Shown: positions 7,701 to 14,909 of the stretch, one piece after another
Layout: the number at the start of each line of letters is the position of its first letter
Position numbering within the stretch: position 1 is the stretch's first letter
Source of the DNA: JADGQM01 sp964441945
GTDB taxonomy: Bacteria > Desulfobacterota > Syntrophobacteria > Syntrophobacterales > Syntrophobacteraceae
Direction of reading: 5' to 3'
Length of the DNA stretch: 22,255 nucleotides
Assembly (NCBI GenBank): GCA_964441945.1
Contig: CAYTWB010000063.1
Location: 1 to 22,255, forward strand
Notes under the pieces: generated by a model
The model's database searches: none
What the model was told of the DNA's origin: nothing
What the model saw: the letters and a program-made list of their open reading frames with translations, nothing else
Translations under genes and position numbers: made by a program

Positions 7701-10700
7701 CGACTTCCGGTGGATGCCCGTGCCCGACAACGCGAAGCAGTCCATGGAATCGCAGGATGGGAGGGAGATCACCTTCTTCCTCAAGGACGATAAACCCGCC
7801 GAAATCAAGGTCCTGGCCCGGGTCCCGAAGAGCGGCGAAGACCTGGGCGAGGCCAAAAACACGATCAAGGCAAAGAAGTATAACGTTTCGGTGAAGGGAC
7901 CGAAGGCCATGGGGCCGAAGCCCAAGGTCTGGAAGGAGGGGGTGGGACTGGTTGACGTCGAGAACGCAATCGCCGTGGACCAGATTGTGGAATTCACCGC
8001 AGACGTTCAGCCCGCCCCGACCACGGGTCCCGTCAAGCATCAGTGGAACGTGACGAGCGGCCCCTGCACGGTGAGCAACCCCATCTCCCCGGAGGTCCGG
8101 ACGGTCGCCAATGCCGCCGGAGGCTGCGAGCTTTCCGTCGTGATTCGGGACAAGAACGATATCGAGCTCGGTCAGGGAAAGGGAAGCTTCAGCGCTACGG
8201 TCTCCCGTGAAACGATCAAGCAGGGCCAGGATAAGGCAAAGAATGTCGACGAGGCGAAAAAGAAGCTCCAGTCGGCGAAAGGAAAGGCAGCCAAAGGCGA
8301 TTACGACGGGGCCGTCAAGGATGTCGATGAGGCGTGCAGGCTGGATCCCTCCAGCAAGGAAGCAGCCGATACCGCTCACAGGTTCCGTCAGGACAAGGCC
8401 ACTCTGGACCAGCAGATCTCCAAAGCGAAGAAGCTCATGGATGAAAACCGCTACGCCGACGCGCTGAAGGAGCTCACCGCGGCATCGAACCTGAACCGCA
8501 ACTACCCTCCGATCCGACAGGCCAACAAGGAACTGAATGAGCGCTGGGAGCGATACAACAACCAGGTTCGGGAAAAACTGTTGGAGGTTCGTTCGGCGAG
8601 CGAGAAGAAGGAATTCGGCAAGGCCCTGGAGATCGCTTCCGCCTGGCGGGCCTCGACGAAGCTGGACCCTGCCGCCGATCAGGAACTGAAGAAGCAGGAA
8701 GACTTCGCAAGACAGCAGAAGGCTCAAAAGGACAAACAGATCGGTATCCTGAAGACCGCCGCTGAAAAGGCGAAAAACTACGACTATGCCGGGGCCGTCA
8801 AGTCTTTCGATGAGGGATTTGCCAACTCACAGGACCTCTTCAACGGGACGGAGCCCGAGTACCAGGAGGCGGTGAAGCTGCGCGAGTCGGCTGTTGCCAG
8901 GAACAAGCGGCTCAGCGAGCTCATCCCCGGCATACGCAAGGCTGCCGAAGACAAGAGCGGGGTCTGGCGAGTGGACATGCTCGAATCAGCCGCACGGGAT
9001 GCCGACGAGGCCATTGGCCTGCAGCCGAACAACGGAGAGTTGAAGCGATACAAGGAGCTGATTCTGACCCGGCTCGCAAAGACAAAGGAGGAAAACGCAC
9101 GTCTCGCGGAAGGGAAGAAATATCTTGAAGCGGGACGGGCCGCTCATGGCACTGCACAGAGTCAGCTCTCCCGCCTGCAGTCCTACCCCAATGAGTGGGG
9201 TGAAAAGATCGAGGAGAGCATCCAGGATAACCTCCGGAAAGCCGTCGACAATTACAGGAAGAGCCTCCAGTACATTCCGGACCCGAAACTGGAGGCTGCC
9301 ATAAAAGAGCTCCAGGCCAACCTGGACGGGCGCAGCAAGTTCCTCACGGATGTCCGAAAGGCCAAGGAGCTCCGGGCGGAAGGAGACACCCTGGTCCAGC
9401 AGGCGGGAGCCGATCCCGATTTCGAAGGGAGCCAGGGAAAGTATACGAAGGCCGTCGAGAAGTACCGTCAGAGCCTTGCCCTGTGGCGTCCTCCCGATGC
9501 GGAGACCCTTGGGCGGATCATCTGGGCGACGGAGGTCAACCGTCACGACCGGGCGGTGAGGAAGTACTGGGCCGACGGGCAGGCCCTGGAGACCGAAGGG
9601 CGTCTAGTTGAGGCAATCGGGGCCTACGACAAGGCTGTCGCCTCCTTTCATCCCTCGGTGGAGCAGAAGGACCGGTTGTGGATCACCCACCACGTTCAGG
9701 AGCTCCGAAACCGGGTTGACGGCGCAAAACGGCTGCGCGCCGAAGGCGATGCAAAAGAAAAGGCCGGAAAGATCGCCGAAGCCATTGCCAGCTTCCGCCA
9801 GAGCCTCAAGCTCGTGCCGGATGCCACCCTGGAGGATCACGTGAAGGCGCTCGAGGCCGGGATGACCAGGGAGAATGCGAAGAAAGCCGCAGCGGACCGC
9901 CTCTGGGAAGAGGGCACAACTCTTCTCAACGGCGGCAGACTGGGTGATGCACTAACAAAATATACGGAAAGCCTCCGCATTTGGTCCGACGAGAGCCGCA
10001 CCAAGACCGTCCGGGATCTCGAAGGCAGGAAGGCGGCAGCCCAGAAGCTCCGGGATGAGGGAAGCGGTCTCGAAAAGGCCGGCCGTCTGAAAGATGCCGC
10101 AGGCAAATACCGGGAGAGCCTGAAGTCATGGCCCGACCCCGTTCTTGAAAAGCATATCGCCTCCCTCGATGCAGCCATCGCCGCGCAGAATCAGATCAAG
10201 ACAACACCTCCCGTCGGCTCCGGTTCCACTGCGGGCACAACGTCTTCATCGGGGACATCGGGCGCGGAATCGGTTCCGGTGGACCCTGCGAAGGCCAAAA
10301 CCATTTTCGACAATGGAAACAAGGGCGGAGTTGACAACAAGCCTACAGCGGCCACGACCTTCACCCTGCAAACCCCCCATGTGATCACCCTCATCGCGAA
10401 CTACCACTGGAACAGCGGGCGGGGATCCAGGCCGGGAACCATTTCCCTTCGAGGCGGCAGCGGCCGGACCTATGGCCCCTGGCAGGCGACCGGAAGCCCC
10501 GGGCAGGGGGGCGTGCCGAATGCCAACTGGACCTGCAAGCCGAACATAACGCTGCCGCCCGGTACCTACACGGTAGTAGACTCGGACCCTGCAACCTGGG
10601 CTCAGAACTCCGGTTCCCAGGGCCGGGGCTTTACGCGGATCGAAGGCTACCCGGTCTCGGCGGCGGAAGCCGCAACACCTTCAGTGCAGACTTCTTCCGG

Positions 10701-11001
10701 CACGCAGGCGCCCGCTTCGATCATGGCGGAGATCACCAACCGAAGCACGCAGAATGCCCACATTTTCACTGAGGGCGAATCCTTCGGGCCTGCCAACCGC
10801 TTTGCCCCGGGGGAAAAAAGAAAGACCCCGGTCCGAGTGCCGCCGAATGGGTTGCTCACATTCAAAGCGGGGCGGAACGGTAAAGTGATGGCAACAAAGA
10901 CCTGGCAGAGCGACCCGGGAGCGACCGGCCGCGTGCCCGTCGTTGTCTTTGACGACAGCAACCCGTTTGGCATGCTGACGATCTCCACGGGACTCAGGTA
11001 A
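4759..11001 (+). CDS. Giant secreted caspase-like / Ig-like / TPR protein
   Basis: A 2080-residue exported protein of unknown function. Residues 1-24 are a signal peptide (ending VNVLG). Residues 25-270 look like a clan CD (caspase/CHAT/gingipain-type) fold: a hydrophobic strand then His88 in DYLIIAGHGSG, and a second strand then Cys190 in AVILLINCSPA, with a charged coiled-coil insertion (about 115-175) between them. Residues 275-540 and 770-1150 hold Ig/PKD-like beta domains (YHW-, YNW- and YRW-type tryptophans). A K/E/D-rich linker at about 541-553 leads to an unrecognised domain (555-750) with several Cys. Residues 1155-1810 are TPR-like helices, with late units repeating every 49-65 residues around an EG glycine (1542, 1607, 1663, 1719, 1768). 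Two unassigned beta-rich domains follow: 1850-1955 (starts FDNGNKGGVDNKPT) and 1975-2080. Codon use changes near residue 555. Protease activity is inference from the His/Cys pattern only. Confidence 0.88.
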   Translation: MSFKMRLSFILVLTTFLLPVNVLGAVQIGIMGPPSPSDEVEQNMYRYLGQRANIDYVLLVNTKEQFFRDLERIAKGGKKIDYLIIAGHGSGLQPHIALGSEAILPGDVDLSYWNNELKDMSRRRVEAWREKCLLLRKEKPTPEDQTRIERLSKNIEIQERRINAAVQQMELFDSVSEIMAEDAVILLINCSPAATEKGLAFVQDLGRLFLARKGGKVIASTVDVSVDQVTRLSESIRVWLGSSKETKDDARKGIGEVFIMGNWKEVNIPGDDLLLQFLPISVQEPCLVAPQFSSVNVKCQAKGWKDSGKLTYHWNRRSSGTSQPSFILEIQDAVTDLIAVEVLVKDERGRQGMDTAFVSIEPLSLKIDVSDPSPVQNSRVTARAQLVKGKKPDESSWYWKVEGGLKISDKTKEEIEVEVSTEGLLTLQLIDIGPFGKTRILGEATARIQPQAEIPVSISPQSATIDEDGQIELTATATPFEDSGRLSFNNVALPRGTNNYSFTFYGKDTIGAPPVTASIVVTVKDEKGRTGEAVASIHVTKKDEQKDEEKPVVSTAFSYSLPGNWEGGVDAAGVLNLKRKPAKIKGPCGWDSGVTATLTASHKALGQQGEIKSAGDCTARAEQAFKARRVGDTPSDMATGLDMVGGVEGVSSITMGDYTGAIADFAIWVRRGTGGMMGYTGSYMRSSGKGCTFKEGAGLIDFNYGVGGGGCWDNSDRAYLVTHCAAAQQEAKAILSSLRADGKGQINQGPYKGPKYDGSDLPKVTLSPPSLEKLKIGDTVNVLAEVHNARPEDSPFTYNWGGTFDGKPEEMKQSATATIKPQKPGKFDLSVSVDGARYGIGSASLQYEVADYKVKIERVPAETKPVPVGVKVNFKASLTVDGKPATGTFIYRWQPHPEVTFDKLDASTPDVGAVFGKPEKVKVWVQVLETRDGREVTVAESQEIEIEVVKPQLELTFDPKDPYVGQEVKAKLTVKPEVKEIDFRWMPVPDNAKQSMESQDGREITFFLKDDKPAEIKVLARVPKSGEDLGEAKNTIKAKKYNVSVKGPKAMGPKPKVWKEGVGLVDVENAIAVDQIVEFTADVQPAPTTGPVKHQWNVTSGPCTVSNPISPEVRTVANAAGGCELSVVIRDKNDIELGQGKGSFSATVSRETIKQGQDKAKNVDEAKKKLQSAKGKAAKGDYDGAVKDVDEACRLDPSSKEAADTAHRFRQDKATLDQQISKAKKLMDENRYADALKELTAASNLNRNYPPIRQANKELNERWERYNNQVREKLLEVRSASEKKEFGKALEIASAWRASTKLDPAADQELKKQEDFARQQKAQKDKQIGILKTAAEKAKNYDYAGAVKSFDEGFANSQDLFNGTEPEYQEAVKLRESAVARNKRLSELIPGIRKAAEDKSGVWRVDMLESAARDADEAIGLQPNNGELKRYKELILTRLAKTKEENARLAEGKKYLEAGRAAHGTAQSQLSRLQSYPNEWGEKIEESIQDNLRKAVDNYRKSLQYIPDPKLEAAIKELQANLDGRSKFLTDVRKAKELRAEGDTLVQQAGADPDFEGSQGKYTKAVEKYRQSLALWRPPDAETLGRIIWATEVNRHDRAVRKYWADGQALETEGRLVEAIGAYDKAVASFHPSVEQKDRLWITHHVQELRNRVDGAKRLRAEGDAKEKAGKIAEAIASFRQSLKLVPDATLEDHVKALEAGMTRENAKKAAADRLWEEGTTLLNGGRLGDALTKYTESLRIWSDESRTKTVRDLEGRKAAAQKLRDEGSGLEKAGRLKDAAGKYRESLKSWPDPVLEKHIASLDAAIAAQNQIKTTPPVGSGSTAGTTSSSGTSGAESVPVDPAKAKTIFDNGNKGGVDNKPTAATTFTLQTPHVITLIANYHWNSGRGSRPGTISLRGGSGRTYGPWQATGSPGQGGVPNANWTCKPNITLPPGTYTVVDSDPATWAQNSGSQGRGFTRIEGYPVSAAEAATPSVQTSSGTQAPASIMAEITNRSTQNAHIFTEGESFGPANRFAPGEKRKTPVRVPPNGLLTFKAGRNGKVMATKTWQSDPGATGRVPVVVFDDSNPFGMLTISTGLR

Positions 11002-11120
11002 GAAAACGGGCGGGCCGGAGACGAAAATCCGTCCGCAGGCTTGGATTTGATCGTCGTTTCGTGGTAGCCTGGACCGGTGTAGCGGTTCACTCACATGTTA
11101 TTCTACCATTCAAAACATTC

Positions 11121-11126
11121 GGAGGG
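11121..11126 (+). promoter_or_regulatory. Ribosome binding site of the SH3 protein gene
   Basis: GGAGGG lies six bases before the second of two adjacent ATGs (11130 and 11133). This favours 11133 and excludes the far upstream GTG at 11061. Confidence 0.6.
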
Positions 11127-11132
11127 TCAATG

Positions 11133-11621
11133 ATGGTCAGATGGAAGATACCACTGGGAATCGGTATCGTTTTGCTGTTCGTGTCCACGACATGGTCGGC
11201 GTCAGGCACCATGAGTGTCCAGGTGCGTGACGGACAGCTTCGCTCCGCACCTTCTTTTCTGGGCCCTGTGGTGGGAGGGGTGAATTACGGGGACCAGGTG
11301 ATGGTCCAGCAGCAGCAGGGGGATTGGGTGGAGGTCAGCTGCAAGAGCCAGAAAGGCTGGATCCACAGTTCCGCGCTCACAAGCCGCAATATCGCTGCCG
11401 GCAGCGGCGGCAAGGACGCTCAGTTGAAGGCGTCGGGCAAGGAAGTGGCCCTTGCGGGCAAGGGATTCAATGCCGAGGTGGAAGCCCAATACCGCAAAGG
11501 ACAGAAGAACACGAACTACGCAGCGGTGGACCGGATGGAACGGATCAGCGTCAGTTCTCAGGAAATGGTGACCTTTCTCGATAAGGGTGAACTGAAACCC
11601 GGCGTGGGAGGTGGCAAATGA
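11133..11621 (+). CDS. Secreted bacterial SH3-domain protein
   Basis: Exported protein of about 162 residues. It has a signal peptide (basic start, hydrophobic LGIGIVLLFVSTTW, cleavage near SASG). An SH3b-type domain follows, from VQVRDGQLRSAPSFLG to GDWVEVSCKSQKGWIHSSAL; the R-x-APS, Y-G-x-x-V and GW(I/V)HSS elements are typical. Such domains often bind peptidoglycan or cell-wall peptides. The C-terminal 80 residues are a separate conserved-looking segment (EVALAGKGFNAEVEAQYRKG and following) that I recall beside M48 peptidases in other genomes. Its stop overlaps the next ATG (ATGA at 11618-11621), so translation of the SH3 and M48 proteins is probably coupled and they likely work together in the periplasm. 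The gap after the giant gene is 131 bp without a clear terminator, so a shared transcript is possible. Confidence 0.87.
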   Translation: MVRWKIPLGIGIVLLFVSTTWSASGTMSVQVRDGQLRSAPSFLGPVVGGVNYGDQVMVQQQQGDWVEVSCKSQKGWIHSSALTSRNIAAGSGGKDAQLKASGKEVALAGKGFNAEVEAQYRKGQKNTNYAAVDRMERISVSSQEMVTFLDKGELKPGVGGGK

Positions 11622-12529
11622 AACTCAAAGGGATCAACCTGCTCCTGATTGCGGTTTTGCTGATGAGCGGCTGTGAAACGATGCAGCCCATGGTGGACGT
11701 GGCCACGGCCGTGGGTGTCGCCAGCGGACAGATCACTCAAAGCCAGGCGGATTCGATAAGCCGAAGCACCAAGGCGGTTGCCAAGACCTTCGAGGACATC
11801 ACCCCCGAACAGGAGTACTACATCGGGCGGGCGGTCGCCGCATCGGTCCTCTATCAATATAAACCCTACGATTTGGCCGAGCTCAATCAGTACGTCAACC
11901 TGGTCGGCCAGACCCTGGCTCAGGCGTCCAATCGCCCCCAGACGTTCGGGGGCTACCATTTCCAGGTGGTCGATTCCATGGAGATCAATGCCTTTGCCGC
12001 TCCGGGCGGCCTGATCCTGGTGACCCGCGGCATGCTGCGCTGCTGTAAGACGGAAGATGCCCTGGCCGCAGTGCTGGCCCATGAAATCGCCCATGTGCAG
12101 AACCAGGACGGACTTCGCGCCATCAGCACCAGTCGCCTGACGTCCGCTCTGACCATTATCGCCGCCGAAGGGGCGAAGCAATACGGCGGTCAGAACCTGG
12201 CACAGTTGACCCAGGTCTTCGAAGGATCGGTCGGGGATGTGGTGAATACCCTTGTGGTCAGCGGCTACTCTCGGGAACAGGAACGGCAGGCCGACCTGGC
12301 CGCCATCACCATCCTGGGACGTGTGGGCTACAACCCTTATGCCCTGGTGGACATGCTGACCGTCATGAAAAGCCAGCTCAAAGCGGGCGGCGCCGGCTTC
12401 GGAAAGACCCACCCCGATCCGCAGGAACGCATCGATGCGGTCAAGTTATCGGCGGGGAGCCCCGGCAAGGCCTCACCGCCGGCCACGACGCGACAGCAGC
12501 GTTTCGAACGTGCTCTTGGAGCCGCATGA
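11618..12529 (+). CDS. M48-family metallopeptidase lipoprotein
   Basis: Zinc metallopeptidase of the M48 (Ste24/HtpX/BepA-like) family, anchored by lipid. The N-terminus has a short hydrophobic helix and the lipobox LLMSGC (Cys19). The catalytic motif is H155-E-I-A-H159, and the third zinc ligand is probably Glu222 in the downstream ExxAD motif (EQERQADLAA, with Asp226). An APGGLILVTRGML strand and the closing THPDPQERI segment are also family marks. Length (303 residues) suits the single-domain periplasmic form without a TPR tail. A ribosome binding site GGAGG (11607-11611) lies six bases before the ATG, inside the SH3 gene. By analogy with BepA and LoiP, it may trim misfolded outer-membrane or periplasmic proteins; the real substrate is unknown. 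Coupling to an SH3 protein points to a cell-wall-linked complex. Confidence 0.95.
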   Translation: MKLKGINLLLIAVLLMSGCETMQPMVDVATAVGVASGQITQSQADSISRSTKAVAKTFEDITPEQEYYIGRAVAASVLYQYKPYDLAELNQYVNLVGQTLAQASNRPQTFGGYHFQVVDSMEINAFAAPGGLILVTRGMLRCCKTEDALAAVLAHEIAHVQNQDGLRAISTSRLTSALTIIAAEGAKQYGGQNLAQLTQVFEGSVGDVVNTLVVSGYSREQERQADLAAITILGRVGYNPYALVDMLTVMKSQLKAGGAGFGKTHPDPQERIDAVKLSAGSPGKASPPATTRQQRFERALGAA

Positions 12530-12541
12530 CAACCTGAGATG

Positions 12542-12665
12542 CCGTCTGAAAATTGGCTCACGGTGCCCTCAAGGTCATGCCGGTGAAAACCGGCATCCAG
12601 GAATTACGCGGCTTTCTGGATACCGGCTTTTGCCGGTATGGCGTATGCGGGTATTTTTCAGACGG
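12542..12665. mobile_element. MITE-like palindromic element between the M48 and cyclase genes
   Basis: Perfect 11-bp terminal inverted repeats: CCGTCTGAAAA (12542-12552) and TTTTCAGACGG (12655-12665). Inside are two perfect hairpins: ATGCCGGT-GAAA-ACCGGCAT (12577-12596) and ATACCGGC-TTTT-GCCGGTAT (12620-12639). The hairpins are themselves arranged as an inverted pair, flanked by GTCA/CCAG and CTGG/GGCG. It encodes no transposase. The size (124 bp), TIRs and lack of genes fit a miniature inverted-repeat element. It ends 23 bases before the cyclase ATG and would fold in the leader of that gene. Confidence 0.7.
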
Positions 12666-12688
12666 TTTCTGGGCCGGGGTTGGCTGAA

Positions 12689-14866
12689 ATGGTTATCAAG
12701 AAGAGCCAAAAGACCCTGCTGGGACTGGCCATAGGAACGGGAGCGGCCCTGCTGGCTCTGCTCCTGTGGACTCAGGGGTCCCTGGACCGGTGGGAATTCG
12801 CCACCTGGGCCTGGCGAGTGGAAATGCTGGCTCGTCCGGGACCGGCAACATCCAGGGTGAAGATCATTCTTCTGGATCAGGCGAGCCTGGACTGGGGGAA
12901 GGAAACCAACGGCTGGCCCTGGCCCTGGCCGCGCCAGGTTTATGGCCCGATCATTGACTTCTGCCGGCGCGGCGGCGCTCGAACCATCATTTTTGATGTG
13001 CTCTATACGGAACCGTCCGTCTATGGTGTCGCCGACGATGAACTGCTGGCGGCCGCCATCCGGAGGGCCCCCTCTTTTGTGGCGCCGCTTTCTCTTGGAA
13101 CGGAAGCGGGCGCCGCGACATCCTGGCCTTCTGACATTCCCGGCCGGTCCCTCCGCTTCACCGATGCCGGCCGGGAATGGGTAAGCCTGGCACTGCAAGA
13201 CCTGACTGCACCTCACTGTGCCTTTCCCATACCCGAAGTGGCCGCCGGCACCACGCTCCTGGGTAATGTCATGGACGACCCCGACAGCGATGGTATCTTT
13301 CGCCGTGCCGGCCTGTTCCGGGTGTTCGACGGTCGAGCCGTCCCCTCGCTCGGTCTGGCCGGCTACATTGCGGGTGGGGGACCGAACGGGGACGGCAGCG
13401 AAACGCTCGATTCGATGTTGGACAGTGCGCGGCTCGATCCGGGCCGGCTTGGCATCGGCGGGCGCCGGTTTCCGCTGGATGAGAGCCACCGGGCCATCCT
13501 CCGTTTCCGCGGTCCGTCGGAAACGCACGAAACCTTCAGTGCCGCCGCCGTGATTCAATCGGAGCTAAGGCTGCGGGAAGGCGGGGGACCGCCGCCCGTT
13601 ATCGGAGACCCGGCGGTATTCAAAGACTGCCATGTGCTCTTCGGCTTCAGTGCCCAGGGGCTCATGGACCTGCGCCCGACGCCGGTGAGCCGGGTGTTTC
13701 CGGGCGTGGAAATCCATGCCACCGTGCTGGATAATCTGTTGTCCGAGGACTTCCTGCGGGATGTTCCACGATCCGTCGTTGTTCCGGCGGTGCTGTTGCT
13801 GGCGGTCTTCAGCGCTTTGACCATCGTGCACAGCATGAAAGCGCGGCACTCTGTTCTGTTATTCGGAGCGTTCCTCCCGATCCCCGTGCTCCTGGGGCTT
13901 GCAGCCTATGAAGCGGGGTTCTGGTGGCCCATCGTCGTTCAGGAAGGCGCCCTGGTGGTTTCCATGGTCGGGGCCCTGGGGTTGAACTATGCTACGGAAG
14001 GAAGGCAGAAAGCCTTCTACAGGCACGCTTTCAAACACTACCTGAGCCCCGTAGTGATCGATCGCCTCCTGGATGATCCGTCGAAACTGAAGCTGGGCGG
14101 AGAGCGGCGTGAATTGAGCATCTTCTTCTCGGACCTCCAGGGCTTCTCATCCATTTCCGAGCGCCTTGATCCGACCGACCTCACCACTCTTCTGAACGAC
14201 TATCTCTCCGACATGACCGACATCATCCTCGAGGAGGAAGGTACCGTCGACAAGTATGAAGGGGATGCCATCATAGCCTTCTGGAACGCTCCGCTCGACC
14301 AGCCCGATCATGCCCTGCGCGCCAGCCGGGCTGCCGTGCGGTGTCAGCAGAAGCTTCTGGAGCGGAGCGAAGAATTCCTGCGGCGGGCGGGTGTTCCGAT
14401 GAGAATGCGCATCGGCATCAACACCGGTGCGGTCGTGGTCGGCAACATGGGGTCCCGCCAGCGTTTCGACTACACGGTGCTCGGCGATGCGGCCAATCTG
14501 GCCTCCCGTCTGGAAGGCGCGAACAAGGCGTTTGGCACGGCCACGATGATTGCGGAATCCACCTGGGAGCAAACCGGCGGCCGGATAAGAGGCCGTGAAA
14601 TCGGGTTGCTGCGCGTGGTGGGTCGCCAGACCCCGGTTCGCGTGTTTGAGCCCCTGTTGTCCGACGATGCTTTGCCGGGCGATCAATGGCCGCTGTTTCA
14701 TCGTGGACTGGCCTTCTGCTATGAATACCGATGGGCTGAGGCATTGGAGGTTTTTTCGATGCTTGAGAACGATCCGGTGGCGAAAACCTATGCCGAACGC
14801 TGCCGGGATCTCCTGGAAGACCCCTTTGCAACCTGGGACGCGGTGTGGAACCTGACTCAAAAATAG
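12689..14866 (+). CDS. CHASE2-domain class III adenylate cyclase
   Basis: Membrane receptor that senses a periplasmic signal and makes cAMP. From the ATG at 12689 (725 residues): one transmembrane helix (about 8-27), a periplasmic CHASE2 sensor (about 30-350, with IILLDQASLDWG and FPGVEIHATVLDNLL marks), three further transmembrane helices (about 362-430), a linker, then the cyclase catalytic domain (about 470-650). Metal-binding aspartates are Asp482 (FFSDLQGFSS) and Asp526 (KYEGDAIIAF). The purine-selecting pair appears to be Lys522 and Thr596 (FDYTVLGDAANLASR), the class IIIb arrangement that predicts ATP rather than GTP. Asn603 and Arg607 complete the transition-state site. A short helical tail (about 660-725) follows. 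The frame stays open to an ATG at 12638, but that codon lies inside the right hairpin of the upstream element. Neither start has a strong Shine-Dalgarno. Confidence 0.93.
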   Translation: MVIKKSQKTLLGLAIGTGAALLALLLWTQGSLDRWEFATWAWRVEMLARPGPATSRVKIILLDQASLDWGKETNGWPWPWPRQVYGPIIDFCRRGGARTIIFDVLYTEPSVYGVADDELLAAAIRRAPSFVAPLSLGTEAGAATSWPSDIPGRSLRFTDAGREWVSLALQDLTAPHCAFPIPEVAAGTTLLGNVMDDPDSDGIFRRAGLFRVFDGRAVPSLGLAGYIAGGGPNGDGSETLDSMLDSARLDPGRLGIGGRRFPLDESHRAILRFRGPSETHETFSAAAVIQSELRLREGGGPPPVIGDPAVFKDCHVLFGFSAQGLMDLRPTPVSRVFPGVEIHATVLDNLLSEDFLRDVPRSVVVPAVLLLAVFSALTIVHSMKARHSVLLFGAFLPIPVLLGLAAYEAGFWWPIVVQEGALVVSMVGALGLNYATEGRQKAFYRHAFKHYLSPVVIDRLLDDPSKLKLGGERRELSIFFSDLQGFSSISERLDPTDLTTLLNDYLSDMTDIILEEEGTVDKYEGDAIIAFWNAPLDQPDHALRASRAAVRCQQKLLERSEEFLRRAGVPMRMRIGINTGAVVVGNMGSRQRFDYTVLGDAANLASRLEGANKAFGTATMIAESTWEQTGGRIRGREIGLLRVVGRQTPVRVFEPLLSDDALPGDQWPLFHRGLAFCYEYRWAEALEVFSMLENDPVAKTYAERCRDLLEDPFATWDAVWNLTQK

Positions 14867-14909
14867 AGAGAAATCCTTATCATGGGATCATCCCCGGAAG
14901 AGGACGCCG

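Noticed and set aside
6133..8727. 864-residue open frame antisense to the giant gene
   Set aside because: Its length follows from the very high third-position G/C of the sense gene, which removes TTA, CTA and TCA codons and so stops on the other strand. The translation is low-complexity (Arg, Leu, Gly rich), with no motif and no ribosome binding site.
11061..11132. Longer N-terminus for the SH3 protein from the GTG at 11061
   Set aside because: It lacks a ribosome binding site and would bury the signal peptide; GGAGGG sits directly before the ATG pair at 11130/11133.
12575..13558. 327-residue minus-strand open frame over the CHASE2 gene
   Set aside because: It runs into the MITE-like element and lies opposite the CHASE2 sensor sequence. 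It shows no domain, signal or ribosome binding site.
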